A stretch of 13,283 nt of DNA, taken from Thermoplasmata archaeon (GTDB lineage Archaea > Thermoplasmatota > Thermoplasmata > GCA-020350865). The notes beneath the pieces are model-generated. The model saw only the letters and a list, made by a program, of their open reading frames with translations. It was not told the DNA's origin and made no database searches. Within the stretch, counting starts at the first letter, position 1. Each line of letters opens with the position of its first letter. Positions 8,639-13,283 of this stretch are shown here, piece after piece. The DNA lies in the NCBI GenBank assembly GCA_020351895.1, contig CP070672.1:1767633-1780915 (forward strand), read 5' to 3'. Made by a program: the position numbers and the translations under genes.

Positions 8639-9595
8639 ATGAAATCTTGGAAAAAGGCTTTGATTGAAATATTGATAATAGTCTTACTATTCTCTCTATT
8701 TGCAGAGATGATCCTAGCGAATACGATTGGTTACGGGTTTGATGGCAGTGGGAAATTTAAGGATGGATTGGATATCAGAGGTGAGATTGAATACAGTGTA
8801 AATAATTTAAATATCGCTGGGGAGGAGTGGGAAGCAAATTTTTACAACCTTTCTAGTGCCTTTATTAGATTTTATAGCCCTACTGGTGATTTATTTGAAA
8901 AAACATTACTGACTTCAAACTTGTCAATAATTCCAGCAGTGTCTGGTGAGTATTGGCCTGGGATAACTTTAAAGAGGATAACAAATGTTTCTAAATTCAA
9001 TTCAGCTACTTTTTCGAAAAGCAATATCGATATTCAATTGAGTAGTTTGAATGGTCTTTTGAGTGGTAGTATGAGAGATACCTTAGAAGATGATCGACTT
9101 ACACTCTCTGACGTAATTATTATTACAGGTAATGATACAATTAATGCAAGTCTACGTCGTGCAGGATTCTATTTATCTGGAAAAGCGGAAAATATCCAAT
9201 TCGATATTTCTTTAGGTCAAAATTACTTTGTTTACACCTATACTCAAAAAGGTGATAACATCTCTCTCAAAGGCGATTTACAGGGATATAATTTCAAGGG
9301 AAGTATTTGGTCGAATGGTAAGTTATATACCTCTGGTAATCCGAAATTATCTGGAGAAATGGAATTAAAAATCATCCAAAACCCTGAAACCTTCTATAAT
9401 CACGATGCTCATGAATATGATTGGGAACTGGAGATTGAAGGTGATGATCTGGTTGTGGAGGGTTTTGGTTTTCCTTTCTGGAGTATGGGCCTTCTACTCT
9501 CTGTTATTCCCTCTGTAATTATCATAGTATATTATTCCCACAAAAACTTCTTGAGGAAAAGGAAAAACTTTGAAAATAATAGTAAACTAAAATAA
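8639..9595 (+). CDS. Surface protein with signal peptide and C-terminal membrane anchor, unknown family
   Basis: 318 residues. The N-terminus has a Lys-rich start and hydrophobic core (residues 6-27, ending EMILAN), a signal peptide or signal anchor. Residues 30-270 look all-beta, with alternating polar and hydrophobic strands, several N-x-S/T sequons and no Cys in the outer part, suggesting a beta-rich, glycosylated extracellular domain. Residues about 277-297 (FWSMGLLLSVIPSVIIIVYY) form a transmembrane helix followed by the basic tail HKNFLRKRKN. The topology matches the 1715 protein, although the sequences are not alike. I do not recognise the family and see no catalytic motif. The start is supported by the TATA box 28 bases upstream. 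A small ORF (9670) and the membrane gene at 9843 follow on the same strand and may belong to the same unit. Confidence 0.85.
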   Translation: MKSWKKALIEILIIVLLFSLFAEMILANTIGYGFDGSGKFKDGLDIRGEIEYSVNNLNIAGEEWEANFYNLSSAFIRFYSPTGDLFEKTLLTSNLSIIPAVSGEYWPGITLKRITNVSKFNSATFSKSNIDIQLSSLNGLLSGSMRDTLEDDRLTLSDVIIITGNDTINASLRRAGFYLSGKAENIQFDISLGQNYFVYTYTQKGDNISLKGDLQGYNFKGSIWSNGKLYTSGNPKLSGEMELKIIQNPETFYNHDAHEYDWELEIEGDDLVVEGFGFPFWSMGLLLSVIPSVIIIVYYSHKNFLRKRKNFENNSKLK

Positions 9596-9669
9596 GGAAG
9601 GAAAATATAAAAAACGCTGACATACTTGTTTTATTTCGATACCTATTTGAGTTATAATAGGAAAAATCA

Positions 9670-9813
9670 ATGGGAAAGGGTTGGTTATTGCAAAAAATTG
9701 GAAGGGAAACCAATAGAATCCTCCTTTTAATATATGTAATAAATAGATACAAAGTGACATCGGATAAAAAAACTAACTCAATGGATATTAATTTAAATCT
9801 TAGTGACGATTAA
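9670..9813 (+). CDS. Possible 47-residue small protein ending in MDINLNLSDD (copy 2)
   Basis: ATG 9670 to TAA 9811-9813, preceded by AGGA at 9659-9662 with a 7-nt gap. The product has a basic N-terminal half with a short hydrophobic run (RILLLIYVINRYK) and ends SMDINLNLSDD. The last ten residues also end the small ORF before the paralogous gene at 3456, with one synonymous base change. It ends 29 nt before the 9843 gene, so translation could be coupled. Against it: the conserved decapeptide overlaps the likely promoter of the next gene, and a 47-codon ORF can arise by chance. Function unknown. Confidence 0.35.
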   Translation: MGKGWLLQKIGRETNRILLLIYVINRYKVTSDKKTNSMDINLNLSDD

Positions 9814-9899
9814 CCTTACGAAAATAAAGGTGGTTAGATCCCATGGAGGGTACCGAGGGTTATGGGGCCTTACTCTACGATAATGCTCGATACAGGGCT
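9779..9899 (+). repeat. Copy 2 of the dispersed direct repeat: leader plus first 19 codons
   Basis: Counterpart of 3394-3512. It includes the end of the small ORF, an AT-rich attaatttaaat element (9787-9798), AGGTGG at 9828-9833 (9 nt before ATG 9843) and the first 19 codons. The leader is 2 nt longer than in copy 1. This breaks the frame between small ORF and gene that happens to be continuous in copy 1 apart from the TAA. Confidence 0.85.
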
Positions 9900-10445
9900 A
9901 GAAAAATAAGAAAAAAGAGGGAAATAGTCCAATACAGAAATAAGAAGATGGACCACCTGATATACAGTGTCCTTTTATTTATAATTATTTCAATTATTAT
10001 AATCTTGATGATTCTTCTTGATATTCCTGTTGTATACATACTGCTTTTTGGAATTATTATGTATTTATTATGGATTACATTTATTGGGACCATTTTCCTG
10101 GATATTAAAAAATCTCACATCCGTGCTTCTCTTGATGTCAAGATATTTGAAAAAGCCATTGTCATGCCTGAATGGGATACAGTCCAACCGGCCTATACAA
10201 AGTTATATCCAATAGACGTTATCGATAAAATATTCTGGAATGAAGGTTATGATCACCTTCTATTCATTAAATCTGAAATGGGAATTAGAATCTCGAAAGA
10301 TCGATTAAAACATGAAATGTTGTACAAAAATATTATTGATAATAAAAAAGATTTCAGAAGGGCACTACGAAAAACAGGTAAACTGATCGAAGATGAGAAG
10401 ATGGATATTTCTGAGTGGCTAAGAAAAAAGGAGGTTTTATCCTAA
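9843..10445 (+). CDS. Two-helix membrane protein with C-terminal cytoplasmic domain, unknown family
   Basis: 200 residues, with AGGTGG 9 nt before the ATG. Residues 1-18 are the conserved MEGTEGYGALLYDNARYR. Residues 19-37 are strongly basic (RARKIRKKREIVQYRNKK), which by the positive-inside rule places the N-terminus in the cytoplasm. Two hydrophobic helices follow at about 38-59 and 62-88. The C-terminal about 110 residues (FLDIKKSHIRASLDV to RKKEVLS) are soluble and mixed alpha/beta. The layout of two helices, then a strand-rich domain (PIDVIDKIFWNEGYDHLLFIK, GIRISKDRL), then helices, resembles bacterial-PH-domain membrane proteins of the YcxB type; this is an inference. A shortened paralogue lies at 3456. 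A T-rich run at 10447-10460 right after the stop may end the transcript. Confidence 0.8.
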   Translation: MEGTEGYGALLYDNARYRARKIRKKREIVQYRNKKMDHLIYSVLLFIIISIIIILMILLDIPVVYILLFGIIMYLLWITFIGTIFLDIKKSHIRASLDVKIFEKAIVMPEWDTVQPAYTKLYPIDVIDKIFWNEGYDHLLFIKSEMGIRISKDRLKHEMLYKNIIDNKKDFRRALRKTGKLIEDEKMDISEWLRKKEVLS

Positions 10446-10446
10446 G

Positions 10447-10460
10447 TATATTTTTCCTTT
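10447..10460 (+). terminator. T-rich run after the 9843 gene
   Basis: gtatatttttcctt lies just after the TAA of the 9843 gene on the plus strand. Archaeal termination often needs only such a T-rich stretch. It lies between convergent transcripts and directly abuts the 3' end of the minus-strand RNA. Confidence 0.35.
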
Positions 10461-10726
10461 TCAGAACTCAAGATCCTCATCACGGACCCTTTGAAAAAGC
10501 GTCAACGGTAACCCTTTGAGAAAGGGTTAACCGAAACCTGTGGCGTGAACGCCACTTGCCCTGCTTCGCAGTGCACGGACCTCCTCGCCCTTCGGGCTCG
10601 GTCCTTTGTGAAACCGTCGACAGAAACCTGGGGCACAAGGCCCCGCGCGCCTTCGGCACTGGTTTACCTCGCATTCTTCGAATGCTCGGCCTTTTCAAAG
10701 AGTCTCAGCAAGGGTTCATTCATCAC
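10461..10726 (-). ncRNA. C/D box guide RNA with a 221-nt structured insert between D' and C'
   Basis: Reading 5' to 3' on the minus strand: box C GUGAUGA (10726-10720), 11-nt guide AUGAACCCUUG, box D' CUGA (10708-10705), a structured insert (10704-10484), box C' GUGAUGA (10483-10477), 12-nt guide GGAUCUUGAGUU, box D CUGA (10464-10461). Order, box sequences and guide lengths fit archaeal C/D sRNAs, which bind L7Ae, Nop5 and fibrillarin and direct 2'-O-methylation. The insert begins with GACUCUUUGAAAAGGC directly after D'. It ends with the complementary GCUUUUUCAAAGGGUC (16 pairs, two of them G-U), one nucleotide before C'. The bulge C-G-U plus tandem G-A pairs between C' and D' make a regular kink-turn on that helix. 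The D guide suits tRNA-Leu(CAA), position C34. The outer C/D terminal stem is weak. The RNA starts about 40 nt after the TPR stop codon and could be processed from that transcript or have its own promoter. Confidence 0.65.
10485..10704 (-). ncRNA. GC-rich multi-hairpin domain inside the guide RNA
   Basis: G+C is about 63% over 10561-10680 by hand count, in an AT-rich window. Elements in minus-strand order: P1 closing helix (10704-10689 with 10500-10485); P2, GCAUUC-GAA-GAAUGC at 10685-10671 on a tandem G-A step; P3, AAACC/GGUUU (10665-10661 with 10628-10624; written from the plus strand) enclosing GUGCC-GAA-GGCGC (10659-10647) and GGGGC/GCCCC (10644-10630); P4, GGACC..GGUCC (10604-10577) with an inner GCCC-GAA-GGGC and tandem G-A; P5, CUGC-GAA-GCAG (10571-10561); P6, GUGGCG/CGCCAC with a UUCA loop (10555-10540); P7, a 12-bp stem with one bulge and a CUC loop (10533-10506). 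Four hairpins share a GAA triloop closed by C-G. Mismatches on the plus strand become G-U pairs on the minus strand, which fixes the transcribed strand. Confidence 0.6.
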
Positions 10727-10766
10727 ATAAGTGAAAAAGACGAATAGGACCTTAATTCTTTCGTTC

Positions 10767-13007
10767 TCAGGTACCAGAAGGTTCTTGGCCACCGGACTCC
10801 ATTGAGATTCTTCCATTAACTAGGTTGTGGTTGTTTTGTTTTATCATGGTGGCCTTCTCAAGGCATGATTTTGCCTCATCCATTTCCCCTAAAATCTCCA
10901 GTGCCTTGGCTTTATCGTACCATGCTTCATCATTATCAGGCTCCAATTCCAATGCCATGTCAAAGAATTTCAATGATCTCTTGGCTTCCTTTAAGGCAAG
11001 TAATGCTTTTCCCTTGAGGTACCAGGCTATGTCTAAATCCGGATTCAGACCAATGACCTCATCGTAACACCCTGTTGCCTTCTTGTATTCCCCCAAAGCC
11101 AAATATGCCTCTCCTTTGGCCAGCCATGCCACCTCATTTTTCCAATTAAGGCTTATTGCCCTATCAAAACAATCCAAGGCCTTAAGATGCTCCTTTTTTT
11201 CTGATAGTATATTACCCTTTATGAGCAAAGCCTCTTCACTCTCTGGATTTGCGTCTATAACCTGCTCGATACATTTTAGGGCATCATCCATCTTATTGAT
11301 ATTTGATAGAGCTTTGGCCTTCTCTATCAGAGCACCTTCATATGAAGATCTAAATTTCAATGAATTATTCAAGCAAGTTATCGCTTTATAGTAATTCTCC
11401 AAAATGATCAAAGCCCTTGCCTTTAGATACCAGGCTTTATAATCCTCAGAATTTATATGTATCATCTTGTTACACGCTAAAACTGCCTCTTCAAACTTTC
11501 CTTGGAGTATCAGGATCTCAGCCTTTTTTTGCCAGGCTTTGCTATCAGAAGATTCTATCTTTATGATTCTATCATAGCAGACGAGGGCCTCGTCGAATCG
11601 ATCGAGGTCATAAAGGAGTTCGGCTTTCTCGTATAATTTATCGGTATCATCTGGATGTGATATCAGGGTGTTGTCAAAGCACCTTAGGGCCTCCTCAAAA
11701 CATGCCTCTGCATCCTCATACCTGTCCAGTTCATTGAATATTTCCCCCCTGAAAATCCAGGCTTCTTCATAATCAGGATTTAGTATCAGGGAATTGCCCA
11801 GGGAATTAAGGGCCTCCTCTTTTCGATTTAAACTTTTTAGCACATCGGCTTTCGCAAACCAAGCATGATCATAATTCGGATTTATATCCAAGGAGAGATC
11901 TATGAGCTCCAAACCCTTCTCAGGATATCCGATTTTAAAAAGAGCGTAGCCTTTGGCGTATAATGCATAATCGAAATCAGGGACCAGATCTAGGGATTTG
12001 TCGTGATATTTTATGGACTCCTTGTGCCTGCCCATCTTGTCCAAAGCGTTTCCTATGTTGTTCCATGCTATTTCATATTTTGGATTCACCTCTATTGCCT
12101 TCTCGAAGTAGGGTATCGACTCTTCATATCTGCCCAGATTGTATAGAGCGTTGCCCAGATTGTTCCATAGGACCTCATCATGTGAATCGAATCTCAAGGC
12201 TTTTCTATAGCAGAATAACGCCTCCTCAAGGCGGTCCATACCGTGGAAGGTGTAGCCTTTGTTATACCATGCATGTTTATAGTTGGGTGCGAGTTCTAGG
12301 GCATTATCGAAACAACGGAGCGCCTCTTCATGGGCGCCTAAAACGAATAGTGAGAAACCCTTGTTGTTCCAAGCCTCCTCGTTTTTCGGATTCAAACCCA
12401 ATGCCGTGTCATAGCATTCAATTGCCTTCTCGTATTCCCCGATAGAGTATAACGCTCTTCCCCTTCCAACCCAAGCCTTTTCAAAGGTGTTATCTATCTC
12501 TAGAGCCCTATCATAAGACTCTATGGATTTTAGGGGATTTTCCAAATCCTCATAGAGCGTACCTTTTCTTACCCATGCATTCAGGTTCTCTGGATTGATA
12601 TCTAAAATCGAATCGTAACATGCCAATGCACGTTTGGTCTTCCCCAGTTGAGCCAAAGTACTGGCCTTATCGTATAGTGCACTTTCATATTCTGGGTTGA
12701 TTTCAAGGGCTTTTTCATAACTTTCTAGAGCTTCCTCATGCTTGTTCATATGGCATAGTGCGGATGCCTTGTTGTACCATGCAACCTCGTATCTTGGATT
12801 TGCCTCGATGGCTTTTTTATAGGATTTTAATGCTTCCTTGGTCTTTCCAATTGCGTCTAAAGCAACCCCTCTATTATTGTAAGCTATTTCGTTATTTGGA
12901 TCGATTTTGATGGCCAAATCGAAATGCTTTATGGCTTCTTCGTACCTGTGAAGTTCGCATAATTTGTTTCCTTTTGCAAGTTCTGTATTCAATCTCGAAT
13001 TTTCCAC
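10767..13007 (-). CDS. Cytoplasmic protein of 21 tetratricopeptide (TPR) repeats
   Basis: 746 residues made almost wholly of 34-residue TPR units of the form AWYNKG.AL..LG++EEAL.CYD+ALE+NP.. . By hand I count 21: the first at about 7-40, then every 34 residues to 727, except repeat 13 (415-455), which is 41 residues because of a 7-residue insertion (second CF..(A/T)L turn in helix B). A 19-residue polar tail ends the protein. There is no signal peptide, membrane segment or enzyme domain. Such TPR arrays form superhelical scaffolds that bind partner proteins; the partner is not evident from the neighbours. The start is GTG at 13005-13007, with AGAGGA on the minus strand (13020-13015) 7 nt upstream. 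An ATG at 13014-13012 is out of frame. The gene has a visibly higher G+C than the plus-strand envelope genes. The guide RNA follows its stop codon on the same strand. Confidence 0.95.
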   Translation of the reverse strand: MENSRLNTELAKGNKLCELHRYEEAIKHFDLAIKIDPNNEIAYNNRGVALDAIGKTKEALKSYKKAIEANPRYEVAWYNKASALCHMNKHEEALESYEKALEINPEYESALYDKASTLAQLGKTKRALACYDSILDINPENLNAWVRKGTLYEDLENPLKSIESYDRALEIDNTFEKAWVGRGRALYSIGEYEKAIECYDTALGLNPKNEEAWNNKGFSLFVLGAHEEALRCFDNALELAPNYKHAWYNKGYTFHGMDRLEEALFCYRKALRFDSHDEVLWNNLGNALYNLGRYEESIPYFEKAIEVNPKYEIAWNNIGNALDKMGRHKESIKYHDKSLDLVPDFDYALYAKGYALFKIGYPEKGLELIDLSLDINPNYDHAWFAKADVLKSLNRKEEALNSLGNSLILNPDYEEAWIFRGEIFNELDRYEDAEACFEEALRCFDNTLISHPDDTDKLYEKAELLYDLDRFDEALVCYDRIIKIESSDSKAWQKKAEILILQGKFEEAVLACNKMIHINSEDYKAWYLKARALIILENYYKAITCLNNSLKFRSSYEGALIEKAKALSNINKMDDALKCIEQVIDANPESEEALLIKGNILSEKKEHLKALDCFDRAISLNWKNEVAWLAKGEAYLALGEYKKATGCYDEVIGLNPDLDIAWYLKGKALLALKEAKRSLKFFDMALELEPDNDEAWYDKAKALEILGEMDEAKSCLEKATMIKQNNHNLVNGRISMESGGQEPSGT

Positions 13008-13172
13008 GAGGCATTCCTCTTAATGGGTTATTGATGGACATGAAATAAATAGTTTTCTTCCATAATATTTCAAAAATATAGGGTATTATACATATTTATC
13101 AAGGAAATGAACAAATGAATCATGTTTTCACGAGTGGAAAAGGGTGGATGTCAAGTTAAGAAAATTCTAAAG

Positions 13173-13233
13173 TTGTAGCAAAGCCATCCCCATAATCTCT
13201 GGCAAAGAGAGAAGGGATGGCTATATGCTACAA
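13173..13233. repeat. 61-bp interrupted palindrome upstream of the TPR gene
   Basis: The outer arms TTGTAGCA (13173-13180) and TGCTACAA (13226-13233) are perfect. The inner arms AGCCATCCC (13182-13190) and GGGATGGCT (13214-13222) are also perfect. A third small stem, TCTCT/AGAGA (13196-13200 with 13206-13210), sits inside with a GGCAA loop. Only 1 and 3 unpaired bases separate the outer two stems. All pairs are Watson-Crick, so the transcribed strand is not shown. On the minus strand it is followed by a T-containing stretch (CTTTAGAATTTTCTT) and could end a gene to the right of the window. It might also be a small palindromic mobile element or a structured leader. Confidence 0.6.
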
Positions 13234-13283
13234 TGGGTAGAAAATGCACTCATGCATAATGGAGTTTTCGTTAGGAATAGGAA

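Noticed and set aside
10461..10490. A tRNA-Leu gene on the plus strand (AACTCAAGATCC)
   Set aside because: There is no anticodon-stem partner, D arm, T arm or acceptor stem nearby. The match is antisense guide complementarity on the minus strand.
10577..10604. A second kink-turn in the P4 hairpin
   Set aside because: A 3-nt bulge does sit next to tandem G-A, but on the 3' side of the G-A step; a canonical kink-turn needs it on the 5' side.
10485..10704. RNase P RNA or SRP RNA
   Set aside because: Fragments such as GAGGAGGTCC or GGTAAACC loosely recall RNase P conserved regions, but order and spacing do not fit. The SRP helix 8 motif is absent on both strands.
10480..10747. Short open frames on both strands across the GC-rich region
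   Set aside because: The composition comes from paired RNA arms. The frames overlap each other, have no ribosome sites and show no protein-like pattern; the RNA explanation accounts for them.
10825..12445. Plus-strand open frames opposite the TPR gene
   Set aside because: They are antisense shadows of a repeat-rich coding sequence, Ser/Ala/Cys-rich and without starts supported by ribosome sites.
10767..13007. Regular spacing of similar sequence as a CRISPR array
   Set aside because: The period is 102 bp and degenerate, and it translates into TPR units; there are no identical repeats with unique spacers.
13225..13283. Possible gene start at the right edge (MLQWVENALMHNG..)
   Set aside because: Only 19 codons are visible, starting inside the palindrome, with no clear ribosome site; too short to support.

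Overview
The window looks archaeal. Three things point that way: a strong Shine-Dalgarno site of the archaeal type (GAGGTG at 3749-3754), a TATA box about 28 bases before a start codon as expected for a leaderless mRNA (8606-8615), and a guide RNA with all four C/D boxes on the minus strand (10461-10726). The sequence is AT-rich except for the tetratricopeptide gene and one GC-rich RNA locus. The gene set (NosD-type beta-helix surface proteins, CARDB domain, long TPR protein) would suit a Thermoplasmatota- or Methanosarcina-like euryarchaeon, but no marker gene here fixes the lineage.

Layout, left to right. 1-1434 (+) is the 3' part of a large, probably extracellular protein of unknown role. 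1715-3289 (+) is a membrane-anchored right-handed beta-helix protein. 3394-3596 (+) is a conserved leader followed by a 46-codon gene that is an N-terminal relative of the gene at 9843. 3762-7931 (+) is a secreted 1389-residue chimera: CARDB domain, beta-helix, regulatory-like domain, helical linker, glycoside-hydrolase barrel and beta-sandwich. 7932-8638 has no intact gene but carries a decayed transposase fragment on the minus strand. 8639-9595 (+) is a surface protein with a signal peptide and a C-terminal anchor. 9670-9813 (+) is a possible small ORF, and 9843-10445 (+) is a two-helix membrane protein with a cytoplasmic domain. 10461-10726 (-) is the RNA locus. 10767-13007 (-) is a protein of 21 TPR repeats. 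13173-13233 is a long palindrome.

The plus-strand genes look like a cell-envelope region: several glycosylation-rich exported proteins, two of them sharing a beta-helix plus regulatory-like core, interleaved with two copies of a small cassette (conserved leader plus MEG..EGYGALLYDNARYR N-terminus).

The strongest observation is the minus-strand RNA after the TPR gene. It has C, D', C' and D boxes in the right order, with 11- and 12-nt guides. Where a normal archaeal C/D sRNA has a few nucleotides between D' and C', this one has a 221-nt GC-rich insert closed by a 16-bp helix. The helix joins D' and C' with exactly the 3-nt bulge expected of a kink-turn. The D guide is complementary to a tRNA-Leu(CAA) anticodon arm and points at C34. 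I know of no described C/D RNA with such an insert.
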